Origin: Dermacentor variabilis
Taxonomy: Eukaryota; Arthropoda; Arachnida; Ixodida; Ixodidae
Assembly (NCBI RefSeq): GCF_050947875.1
Contig: NC_134568.1
Location: 253,465,267 to 253,529,266, forward strand
DNA: 64,000 nt
Reading direction: 5' to 3'
The translations under genes were made by a program, and so were the position numbers. Below the pieces are notes generated by a model, which was given only the letters and a program-made list of their open reading frames with translations, had not been told where the DNA came from and made no database searches. Of this stretch, positions 1 to 11,265 are shown in pieces; position 1 is the stretch's first letter; each line of letters begins with the position of its first letter.

Positions 1-2740
1 CCAGTATTAGTATTTGGGCGTGTGCACTATTGTTGGTTATTTAAGTGTAACTTTGCATAGCTCACAGTTCGTGACTTGTAAAAACTTTTTTTTTCACTAT
101 TCCTATTTTTTACCTTTTTTTATTGTTAGAGCAAAAATGTATTGATACGGTAGCCATTATTATCCGCTGCTGACCAAACTAGGATAGAATTTTACTTATG
201 TTTTTGTTTTTCTATTCCTCTCAACTTACTGAAAGTTCTAATTGTTACGATTATCTGTGGATACATCGGGCATCCCTAGAATTAGCACATGTAAAATATG
301 TGCTTGTCAGCTTTTCATTAATCATTAGTTTAAGGTGAATAGTCTGAGGGTGCATCTGTGCTTCACTTCAGTACACTGTGGACCAAATGTGTCAAAATAT
401 CATGCAGTTGAACTGAAACGATAATTTCGTCTCTGACTGTAGAACACGTAGAGATACTCACAATGTGCAGTACAGCACACTGCTTTTTAACTGCTGCTTT
501 CATTAAGAAAACTGTAAAGTGACAGAGAGAATGCCTAGGTCGTACTTGACATAGCACATATATTTCAGTTCCATTCCTGTTCATGCATTGGCATTGGCCC
601 AAGCAGCACCCGTCTGTGTTGTCGCTAATGTCAGCTGGTGCAGAGTGGTGGGCAATAGGAATGAAACATAGTTGAGGGAGAACCATTGCAGTATACCAGC
701 CATGCTGCTCTTAGAAGTGCAAATTTCAGCTGCTCATTGTGTGTGCCCTAGGAGGGTGTTTGCAGTCTCCATGAATTTCCCTTTTGTGATGCAAAATACC
801 ATGTCGCCATATGTGAATAGATGTTTTTTGTTTAAGAAATGTAGTGTTGCAAAGTATAGTTTGATTTTATAATAAATCACATGCAGAGCTTGAAATTTCA
901 ACTTCTGTTAATTTGACCTTGATATCGATGAAATTGATGGAATTATCCATGTGGTCTAATTAACTCTTTTCTTACAGAGCCATAGGAAATCGACCAATTT
1001 GATCAGCAGCTTTTCGACACATTGTTAAACATTGGGATAGGAACTCTTCCACAATCAGTGCTGCCATGTACCATATGAAATGAAGACTGCACTTTTACTT
1101 TTGGTCATTTGACAATATTCGGCACATTGAGGAATTGCAGAAAAGTAAAGCTTCGACAAGAGGTGTCGTTGAAACTCGCCTCCAGTGATTGTTGTACTTC
1201 TACATAAAACAAGACATAATGTGCACTTTGGTCAAGTTGGATACGTAACTTTTAAATGACAGCAGCAGGGAAGACACGGGAGTTTCTGTCAGGCTGTCTG
1301 ATTTTCTGTTTCAACATGTACATTGTTTCAACGATGCCTCAAACAGGAGTGCACATTGTTTTTATTATTATTATGCTCGACTAATATCAAGTGCAACTTC
1401 ATTTTTTCCTGCTGTAGTTTGCGTTTGATCATTAGTGTTCCCACAGTGTATGTGCTATACTCGTGGAATGAAGCATGTCAGTTTAGGGCTAACAACTGCG
1501 CATACCTTTGTTTCCACCGTCTCGAGTTAGTGTAATACCCTTGACAGACGGGATTTGAACTAAGGGATGTCTACTGGAAAGTGTTCACATAGGTGACACA
1601 CGGCAGAGTAGTATTTTCTTTCTGGTAAAGATCCCTTGCGGAAAGGGAGATATCTGAACTACTTCACAGGTGCAAAAGCATTGCCTCATCCCAGCTAATC
1701 AACAACTCAAACGTCGAAACACTTCGTAGTCTTGGTAATTTATTTGCTTCCAAAACTGTTTCCTATGGTTAGCAGATGCCTAATCTCTCGCAGTGAACTT
1801 TGATTGCAGCCATACTTCTAAACGCATGCAACTGTCCCCATCGCAGATGTAGACACCGTAGCATCACCATACTCGCCGTGGGCTGCTTCATTTCGTTTGT
1901 TTTTCTGGCTATCCAGTTTTGTTGGTGCAGCGTTACAATGAACTGGAATATATGAGCAACGTACTGTTCGCTGTGCATTATCACACAAATTGGTGCTCGT
2001 AGTGGTGGCGTTGTCATTGCTAACTATTGAATGCATCTAGCAAACCGTAGTTCTACCCTTAGCAGTCCTGGAGCGCACGTCTGGTCAGAAGTCTGACACG
2101 CATTCTAGATAGCCATGCTCCAGCACTAGCAGCGTGCTTGCTCATTCTGCGCACATTGTTGTTAAACAAAATTTTAATTTTGCTAGTAACAAGAAACCAC
2201 ACTGACAATAACGAATAAGTGAATTGTAATGCTGCGGTACGTCCTTTATGCATCATACTTTCCCTTTTTTTGCTGTATGCATTCTTGTTTTTTTTTTTTT
2301 GCGCTGACCAGATCCACAGTTTTTTAGACCGTGCCGTACTGTGTGTCACTGGAGAAACTCCTTTTATTATTAAATGTGCTGAGAAAACATGTTATGGGTG
2401 TACTTAATGCATCCTCTGCACCAATCTCATGTGGAAAAAAGAAAATCAAAAACAATTCCATCGCATGTAGTCTGATCTCGACGTTTGCTGTGCTTGGACA
2501 TGTGGTAGCGTTGCCACCACCACTGTCATTGTAGCTGCTGGTTGTGCCACTGGTCACAGTGCACAAAAAGTCACTTGTTTTTTAGAGGACTGCAAACCCC
2601 CCACTCTTTAGTCTGCACTTATGATATCCTCAAAGGCAACTTTGCCAAGGGCAGGCTGAAAATTGGGATTTTCAGCATGAAGTAGCTTGTACTTAGCGCA
2701 TTCAGTACCGATAGCATCACCGAGACGGATGCTACAGCTC
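1..2740. other. Intergenic DNA, no gene recognised
   Basis: AT-rich DNA with homopolymer runs. The longest open frame, about 107 codons on the minus strand near 363-686, has no recognisable motif and looks like chance. I see no exon, RNA gene or complete transposon here. The first bases could be the 3' flank of a gene outside the window, but nothing demonstrates that. Confidence 0.5.
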
Positions 2741-3300
2741 TTAATGTGACAGCGTTAAGGGCCATATGTCGCAGAAAATCTGCCGTTGGCATCCAGTGTC
2801 GACTGTCATTTTGGCAAAAAAGAATTTCGAACCACGCAGGCCCTCCAAGGAAGTTACTGAACTAATTGAATTTCTCATGGTATAATATGTAAAAAAAAAT
2901 CGTAAAGTATGACTTACACACAACTTACAGACATGATAGTATCGGATTCTAATTTAAATATATAATAAAACTTGATTCTCTTGCGTGGAAGCTCGATATA
3001 CAAACCCCTTTTCCATGGCTTCTACCATTCATAGATCGGCCACGACCTTCGAGGTTTGCGCATGGCTCATTCCTTGGAACACGTCCAGATGGCGCTCCCC
3101 TCCGCTGTATCGTGGCCCACGCAAGAGGCCGTGTTTCCACCAGAAAGCTCGCCTTCATGCATAGTGTTTGCCGCCAGGGTTTCCCGGTAAACATTATGGT
3201 TGCATAAGCTGCTGTTGCCGGGAAGCATGAGAAGCAGTCGGGGATCTTTCAATGCTACCGCGTTCCACTCTTAAAGGCAAAGCTTAAGCGTCCCCCAAAT
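2741..3300 (-). repeat. Interspersed repeat, copy A (inverted relative to 5451-5962)
   Basis: Read on the minus strand, this begins with GCTTAAGCTTTGCC then AAGAGTGGAACGCGGTAGCAT. It passes through CTATCATGTCTGTAAGTTGTG and ends with CCCTTAACGCTGTCA. The same ordered blocks occur on the plus strand at 5451-5962, so the two are copies of one dispersed element of roughly 0.5 kb. No open frame or terminal inverted repeat is evident. The family is unassigned and the ends are approximate. Confidence 0.65.
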
Positions 3301-4850
3301 TTTTTGGGTAACAAATTTGCACTTTCTGAGATTATGTGCAATAGGTTTTTTTGGCTTAGCCCATCCCTGTGCTCAACTGATTATGTGCATAGCACTGAGC
3401 AGCATGATTTCATACTTATTGTTGCTTTCAATGAACATGATCATTTGCTGATGGATCGTATTCCCATACAAGGCGTTCATAGTTCCTTGTTACATCCTGC
3501 TTCAGGGATTGCGTGATTGCTTTTATGTTAGTTGGAACTCAAGGCATGTTGCTCTCAGTCCTTCCACATCACCGTATGCACTGCAGTACGACAAGGAAAA
3601 ATTTTATATGCGATATTGCACTTTATAAATTCGACCACACAGAGTGCTTCAATCGTGTGGTGACCATATGAGGCTGGAAGTGAATGATAAAGCTGGCAAA
3701 TGTTCTACCGATAAACTTTTATCTCAAGCATGTCCTGCACCTTCCCACCCCATGCTTTCTACTTCCTAGTCTACATTTTTTACTTTTGTCTAAGCACAGC
3801 TGATAAAACCTTTTGCTTGAAGTGAGAGAAAATGCAGCAGCTGCAAGGCGAGTGCCTCGGCAATAATTGGTTCCCTTTCTGTTGGTTCCCCCCCACTCAT
3901 TCGCACTATAGGATCAAGTAGAAAATTGAATTTTATTGAACACACCTTTACTTTTTTCTATCTTCATATTGGCAGTGAACTCCTACATTCTCCAATCAGT
4001 GCCCCAGTAGCAATCTCACCAAGACTTCCTCTGCCAGGGCCAGCGCAGAAATCTTGGTACTGACCAGTCGAGGTACGATTATCCATCTAGGACCGAGTTC
4101 AGAATCTAAAGAAAGCCTTGGCCCATAAAATGCATGGGCACTGGCTGGGACCTTCGGGCAGGATCGTATTAACAGGTCCCTTGCTGTATATTTCTATTTT
4201 TTAGGAATTTTATGGTTGATGAGCTAATGTGACTTCAAGAGCTATGCATATGTATGCAATAAATGTATTGTACAATATAAATGGGGTCTGTACCTGCATG
4301 TCACACAGTATGCAGCAGAAATGATTGAAATTGCATAAGAACTGCTTGTTATGACATTTGTAGTGCCTGCTTTGCCCCATGTAGCTCTTATCACTTGCCA
4401 ATATATGGTATATAGGTGGCAGTCTGATATGGTCAGACATGATTGGATGTGACTAACTACATGTAATTTTAATCAATTCATTTATTTCTGGTACTTTTGT
4501 AATTGATCGCTTAATTTTTTTGCTCAGTAACGCTCACTGTAATCCATTTGCTTTTTCCAGTAGCCAATTAATATATCCATGAGGGCAGCTATAACAGGCA
4601 ATGTAGATTTGAGCACTTCAATTTGGCAGGAACTACAGTAGAATGCTCGCGGTCATGCAAGGCAGCGGCCTCGCGGATGCACAATGTTCAGAGAGCCAAA
4701 TCCTGGTACTCTGTATTTGTTTCCTCATCTAAACAGTTTACCGGATGTTAGCCGACAAAATGAAGTGGTGCTGCTCTGGCTCAATAGTGACGATCACTTC
4801 ATACATTGATGCTATGAAACCATATACGGAATATTTTTTTCAGCTTTTCA
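3301..4850. other. Intergenic DNA, no gene recognised
   Basis: AT-rich sequence with short chance frames only. Around 4480-4570 there is a TAATTGATCGCTTAATTTT-type stretch that may be one end of the hAT-like element whose coding remnant follows at 4851-5090. Nothing else is supported. Confidence 0.4.
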
Positions 4851-5090
4851 TTGGCCCTATCAGAAGCACCTTCTCTGAGCCCCAGGAACAATAAAGCACT
4901 GCGCTTCATAGAGGATCGAGACACGAGCATAGTGGCATTGAGTAACCACAATCATTATATATGGAACGTGTTCGTACGTTACAAGACCGCCCTTCCCTCC
5001 AGCATGCACATCGAGCAAGTTTTCAGCATCGTTGCTGATGTGTATACATCAAAACGAGGGAAGATGACTGACAAAAATTTTGAAAAGTAA
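4851..5090 (+). pseudogene. hAT-family transposase C-terminal fragment
   Basis: This 79-codon frame ends with the pattern TALPSSMHIEQVFSI, followed by a short basic stretch (SKRGKMTDKNFEK) and a stop. That matches the hAT C-terminal dimerisation domain, usually of the form LPSS..VER.FS....RR.RL....E. Only the last part of a transposase is present. The catalytic domain and BED finger are not visible, so this is a remnant and not an active element. Flanking TTACTC/AATCGATTAC-rich sequence at about 5208-5310 may be the outer end of the same element. Confidence 0.6.
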
Positions 5091-5450
5091 TTGTTAGTGA
5101 AGATAAGCATGTGAATGGCTGAAGAGGACGCACTGAAGAACCAGGCCAGCTCATTCTATGTACTGTATTTGTGCAATGTTAATAAAGGTTGGAAAGAAAG
5201 TAATGTAAGAGTAATGATTACATTTGAGTAATCCCTCAATTGTTTTCGTGGGTCACTGTAATCGATTACATTATTTAATGAAGTGATTGCGATCGGTTAC
5301 TTTTTTTTTGTAGCATGTACAAGTCTGGATATGGTGTCAATTTAGTATTATGCTAGCTATCCATGACCTCTGCTTTTTACATTTCACTGTGCCTGCACAC
5401 TTCGTTAGTGCACATTGCTAACATTTCACATGCTGAAAAAAAAAAAAAAA

Positions 5451-5962
5451 CTTGGAGGACGCTTAAGCTTCGCCTCTTAAGAGTGGAACATGATAGCGTT
5501 ATTGGGCCCTATTGACGCCAACACCAGATATTCTGCAACACGGAGCCCCGATAGAAAGCAATTTTAGGCCACTCCTGATGGGAGTGCAGGACAGAGCAAT
5601 GCCTCATACCCTGATAAGGCAGAGGCTACAACCAACAACTCGCCAATGGTTCATACCGCCGTAAGCAAGGAAAAAGGGGTTTGTGTTGGAGTTTCCACGT
5701 AACAAAATGATGTTTTCTCGTATATTCAAATTACAGTCTGATGCTATCATGTCTGTAGGTTGTGTCTAAGTCCGACTTAACGAACTTTCTGATGCATTTT
5801 ACTTGGAGAAATTCAATTAGTTCAGTAACGCCTATGCACCATGCCGGGGGGCCTGCATGGTTTTGGTTCAGGATGATTTTTTTCTGATGAACAACACCGC
5901 CGACAGTGGACGCCGGCACCGGATTTTCTGCACCACGGGGCCCTTAACGCTATTGCGTTAAT
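5451..5962 (+). repeat. Interspersed repeat, copy B
   Basis: Plus-strand copy of the repeat at 2741-3300. It starts with GCTTAAGCTTCGCC and AAGAGTGGAACATGATAGCG, shares CTATCATGTCTGTAGGTTGTG and the AATTCAATTAGTTCAGTAACG block, and ends CCCTTAACGCTATTGCGTTA. An A-run of about 14 bases lies immediately before it. A short related piece (GGCAGAGGCTACAA with CATACC..CGTAAG) recurs near 51070-51110. Confidence 0.65.
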
Positions 5963-6558
5963 ACTATGTGAATTAAAGAAATCAGCGGCTGAGTGCCTGA
6001 AAAATTTTGTGAGTCAATTGAAGATGTTGTGGTGTAAATTAAAATTTAGTATCATGACAGTGACACATTACCATAGTGTACTACACTAGACTGGCCTCAT
6101 TTGCCAGATACTTTTGCTATTCTAGATCTGTGGCAGTGTGAAGTGGGTGCTTTATGAACATGCATTGGCTCAACCAGCTCGGATTGTTCCTACCCGGTTC
6201 CTGTCACTTGAAGCTGACAACACACTTTAACATGTGGGTCCAAACCAGACCTTAAATATATATTCGTAGTAGTACGGAATCATTGGCAATGATCTATTGA
6301 GCTCAGACGCATTGCACATCACTTCAAAAGAATACACTGCAGAAATCCCCATTGTGTAAGTTTCATGCTAGGAAAAATTGCCGTCTCTCAAACCGTACCA
6401 GAATGTTTCAAAGGGAGTTGTTGCAGTCACCTGAAAATAGAGTTCGCGTCTGATAGAAAATATTTCCTGTTTCGGTCATTCACATGTCAAAATCAACTGA
6501 GTGAGAAAGGTTTCGGGTTGCTGCAGTGATGCATGCTACATGCGTTAAATAAAAGCTG

Positions 6559-6630
<72 letters not shown>

Positions 6631-7560
6631 GTATTTTTTTTCTTGTCTCATTCGTTTTTATTTTTCAGACTACCAGAGAGAAAACGCGCCTTTTGCCCCC
6701 TTCGATTCTCGGCCTGCCCCTTTGGTACAATGTTGACTGTGTACTTTTGCGTAGTTTCATTCGTCTACTGCAACATGATCATGTGTGTCCTCGTTTCTGG
6801 ATTTTGCTCTGCTTGTGCGTTGCTCTGTATACCTCATTACGTACGTGTGACGCTGCGTTAGTGTTGAAAAAATACTCTCGCACTGGTGCGCATCCGTAGG
6901 AAATTTTGATACCATTGATACTGTGTAAAATATACTTTGCATGCTTGTTGGCGTGCACACGTACGTCTACAGCACTCTTACCTGACAAGGGCTGTACATG
7001 CATGCTGCAGTGCGTTTTTGCGCCGAGTCATGGTGCGTTTGTTCCCGTGGCAATAAATGGATGCTAAACAGTATGCTGCGTTGCGTCATTGTCTTGTATT
7101 GTTGACGCACTGCAACGTCAGTGCCTGAAACGATAACTGTTTTGTCATTTGAACCTTTGTCTCGAGAGTAACGCAGCCCATATTAAGTGCAACACTGGAA
7201 TCATGCCAATGTTTTCTTGTCTTGCGTCTGCATTAGAAATCACTTCGCACGACCTTTGGTATGACTCGAGTCAAACGCGCATTTTGTTGTATCGAAGTGA
7301 CCTGGTTGTGTAAATCAGCGATGTTTATCGGCATGAAGCGCAAAGACATAAAACGGAACCCTTATGATTTTTTTCTACTATAGTTTCATTCAGTCGCCGA
7401 TACGCATAAGTGCTGGTATTCACGAACACATGCCACCAACAACCTCGCTGCAGCATGCGCACGCCAATTGACGATTCCCAACCCGCCCCGTGAGTAGGAA
7501 GCAGTGAGGAAGGAAAGACCTTGCGCAACGCTGGCGTGTCCATCACTGGTCAACCAAAAC
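5963..7560. other. Intergenic DNA upstream of CYHR1
   Basis: No gene recognised. The stretch contains the AT microsatellite at 6563-6627 and becomes more CpG-rich toward the CYHR1 promoter. Short frames of 60-75 codons at 6640-7550 lack domain signatures. Confidence 0.4.
6563..6627. repeat. AT dinucleotide microsatellite
   Basis: Uninterrupted AT dinucleotide tract of about 65 bases. Confidence 0.95.
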
Positions 7561-7672
7561 CACGTGGTCCGCTTTGAGCGACTCCATTGGATGGCGGAAG
7601 TCTGACGTGAACAGAACAGCTGGTCCGTCCGTCTAGATCAAAACAAACGGCATCCCCACAGAAGGCAGCAAA
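7561..7672 (+). promoter_or_regulatory. Putative TATA-less promoter of CYHR1
   Basis: Within 50 bases there are an E-box CACGTG (7561-7566), an inverted CCAAT box (ATTGG, 7586-7590), ATGGCGGAAG (7591-7600; resembles combined YY1/ETS sites) and a CRE-like TGACGTGA (7603-7610). The CYHR1 start codon follows 60 bases later. No TATA box is visible. The cluster is seen directly; promoter function is inferred from its position and from motif types typical of housekeeping promoters. Confidence 0.5.
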
Positions 7673-7882
7673 ATGGCTGACGAAACTGGTAGCTCCGTGT
7701 CAGGGTCGGAACTGGCAGAATCGACAAGCGACGAATTGTTGGCTGAACCTGACGGACCCGCTAAGAAGCGCTTCAAGGCTGGCGAAAGAACGCCTGGCAA
7801 GTCTGACAAATTGGAGCACAGGCTGGGCGGCATTCTTTGCTGCGCGGTTTGCCTGGACCTGCCCCGCACCGCCATTTATCAG
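7673..7882 (+). CDS. CYHR1: CYHR1 exon 1
   Basis: Codons 1-70, from ATG to CAG, ending at donor CAG|GTACGT (phase 0). It encodes the acidic N-terminus and the first zinc ligands of the RING-like domain (CCAVCLDLP). Confidence 0.93.
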
Positions 7883-10800
7883 GTACGTGGGAGATCAGCT
7901 GATCGCAGATCCAATCCCAGGCTCGTAACAGCTTCCTCCCGCCCTTGTGAATGTCGCGGTCGAATAAACGCGGCGCTTCACGGTCGCTCATTCGACGGAG
8001 TGTGCGGCTGAGTGTGGCGGCGTATTAGTGTTGCATTGTAGAGGTGCAGGTGCCTCGTCGTAGATGTACTGTACATATATAAATTTCCCCCCTTGCTTCC
8101 TGCCTTTTGTCCTGGCATATGTTTTGTGTTTGACTGTTTAGGCTTCTTTTCTATATAGACATTTCCTAAGAAATGCATTCACATTCATTGTGTTGGCGTT
8201 TTGTGAATGGAAATAAGGACATCAGCGATGCGAAGTGTTTTTCGTGCGGTGTAGTGTAATATTTGACGTCAATTATTGCTTACTGTCAACGCAATAGCTT
8301 TACTGCTGAGCAACTGCGGCTGTCACTTCTCAGTTAAGTTCTTTCGTTCCTGTCGTGTGCTTTGCCGAGCTTAGAGGATTGCTGCACTCCAGTTTATGAG
8401 TGGCTCGAACATGCGCCTGTTGAGTTCTGTGTTAAAAAACAATGTGGACTGAAAGACATTACGTAACGTGTATTACCGGGACTTGTGCCGTCGCACGCGT
8501 TGCCAACTGTTCGAAAGACGAAGATGCACGGGCCTTTTACGAAGACGTGTGCCCTTGGTCACAGTTATCACGCACACACGGACTGTCTGTACAATTCTGT
8601 AAAATAATCACTGCTGGTGCAATAAACACAACCGAAGCATATACACGGTGTTGGTTCTATTGTGTAGACTGTGCATATGCAGTGCTGCCTTGGCTACTTA
8701 AAGTGGCAGTTGGGACTGCATGTAGCAGAAGGCAGCTTATGCGATGCCATTACATAGTCATGGTTTGACGCTTCATAGGTCCCCTTCGTGTGTGGCACAT
8801 ATAAATTTACTAGCATGCTGTCTTGCATGCATTGTTTACATTGTGGTCTAGAGCCACTGCCATATACTGATGTAATGTGGTTCATCATGCCCAGCCTGCC
8901 GGAAGATATGTCATCCTTGTGTCAGGGAAAACTAAATTATTTATGGATATCAGAGCGCGCTCTGTGAGAAAGGGTAAGTATGCATTGCCAAAGAAGAAAA
9001 TTACAATACATTTTTTGTATTAAGAGTGTGGTTCAAAGTGAGGACATCTCATAATGTGGTTGGCATGGGCCTTGACACAGGGAGTATTCATCTAGAAGCT
9101 GCATGGCCCTTCGGATGGTTCAACTGTAGCTATTACGAGCAAGAAGCATGATGCATAAAAAAAATGGAGGAATTAATCTTTGCTGGGTTTTTGGACACAT
9201 GCACTTGAATAGTCTCCAAAGTGGCAAAGGCACCCTTAAAATATGGTAGTTATAGGTAGTCTAAGTACAAAATGGGCAGATATTGGGTACCGTTTTATCC
9301 ATCTGCTTTGCAAGCCTAATTGCAAAATTAACCCTGTTTTAATAGAAGTATGAACATACAATGAATTGGTGGACCTGAAATTTAGATCCAGATTGAGGTG
9401 ACAAATTCTGTACAGATAATTCAAAGGGATGTAAAAGGTATGGGAGTGCACTTGCGCAAAGAGATGAATACAGTATTGTTGCTTGCGGTTCTCCAGAATA
9501 TAATTTTTTTGGCATTATGCTAAACCAGTTATTAAACCAGGTGAACAGTTTCATATGTTTATTGTGTGCATGGAGAACCGAACACTGCTTATTTTGAAGA
9601 CGCATGTCTCTGGATTGAGGACTGCATTGTCAAATGGCATGCTTTGTTCTGTCAAGGAGCAGCATAGTGTGCTGTGTAGCAGGGACAGGCTGTGGGACTG
9701 CCTTTTTTTGACAAATTAATGTCTCCAGGTAATGTAGAATAGGTAAGTCATGAAGTTGTCATAAAGGTTTTTGTCTAAACTTCTAGTAATACAGCTTGCT
9801 TTTATATATCTTTCTGCCTCTTTCAGGTTCATAGACCAGAAGATCCAGTCGAGCACACTTGCCCTAGCTGGGGAGCTTGCATGTGTCTGTGTACACAGTC
9901 TGTGACACTAACCCACTTGACTGTTGGCCTTTAGCATCTGGTGCAATAGTAGCTCTTGCCGCAACATTTCCCCCAGGACTTGGACAGGACTTGGTTATGG
10001 TCAACCGTATTCTTGACACACTATTTTATTTTTTAATTATTTTGTTTCTGTGCTGCTGCCATGTGTGTATTTAGGGTGTTTGTGGTAATGCACATAGGTG
10101 TTTCAAGTGCCCAGGCTCAAGGCTGGGCCTTTCTGTGCTGTTGTCTGACCACTTTTGCTGCAGTTCTTTTTCCCACTTGCAAGGTTTTCTAACGGAGCAG
10201 CTTCCCAAGAGGAGAGCATTCCACAAGGGCAACAGTGGTGATTTTCCTCTCCCTGCTGTGGTTTTGCAGTGCACCAACGGCCACTTGATGTGTGCCGGTT
10301 GTTTTACTCATCTCCTGGCAGATGCGCGTCTCCGTGACGAGACCGCCACCTGCCCCAACTGCAGGACAGTCATCAGCCGTGAGCTCTGCTCACGAAACCT
10401 CGCTGTTGAGAAAGCAGTCTGCGAACTGCCGACCGAATGTCAATTCTGCGCCAGTGAACTTCCCAGATCACAGATTGAGCGCCATGAGGCAGAACTCTGC
10501 GAAGAGCGGTGCGTCTCATGGGATACATTTTCTTGCTCCTTTGGCTTTGTAAATTTTTTTTCTTGTTTATAAACAGTGGCCATATTCTTGATCAGTGACT
10601 TATGGGGACGTGATTTTCAGTGTATGCGATTGGCCAACTTCAGCTGATGTGACAAAAGGAATGGCACACTTCCAATCAGCATTGTTTTCATGTCTGAGAG
10701 TTTCTGAGTAGATTGAAAGGTTGCCTATAGCAATATAGAAGCTTTGTGCTGGAAGTTATGTCATGTAAAAGTGAATGCAGAGTAGCGTAATTATGCAAGA

Positions 10801-11195
10801 AAACTGCTGCAGGTGTCAGTGTCCTGCAGCAACTGACATTGGCAGAACATAAAGAAAAGTAATTTTAGTTAGTAATGACAGCATTTTTCACTGTGAGTAG
10901 GGTCATGAAGTATCATGAGACAGTAGAAAGGGCCAGTGAGTGAACGTGGCATAAGCTCATTACAGGTCACAGTTTAGCATTGAGCTGGAGATATGGGGGC
11001 CACTGTCTTGAGAAACTCGATTGTTTTTGAGCCCCTTACTGCATGAATATTTATTTTCTTGTGAAAAAATTAGACATGCCTTTGTTTAGTTGCGATGTGC
11101 CTAAACCAACGTCTTTTATAAAGAAACTCTTAGTTACAACCTCATGAGCCAGAAATTGTTGCATATTATATATGATACACACCATGCAGTTATGA

Positions 11196-11265
<70 letters not shown>

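Noticed and set aside
363..686. 107-codon minus-strand gene
   Set aside because: No domain, no splice or promoter context, composition like surrounding DNA.
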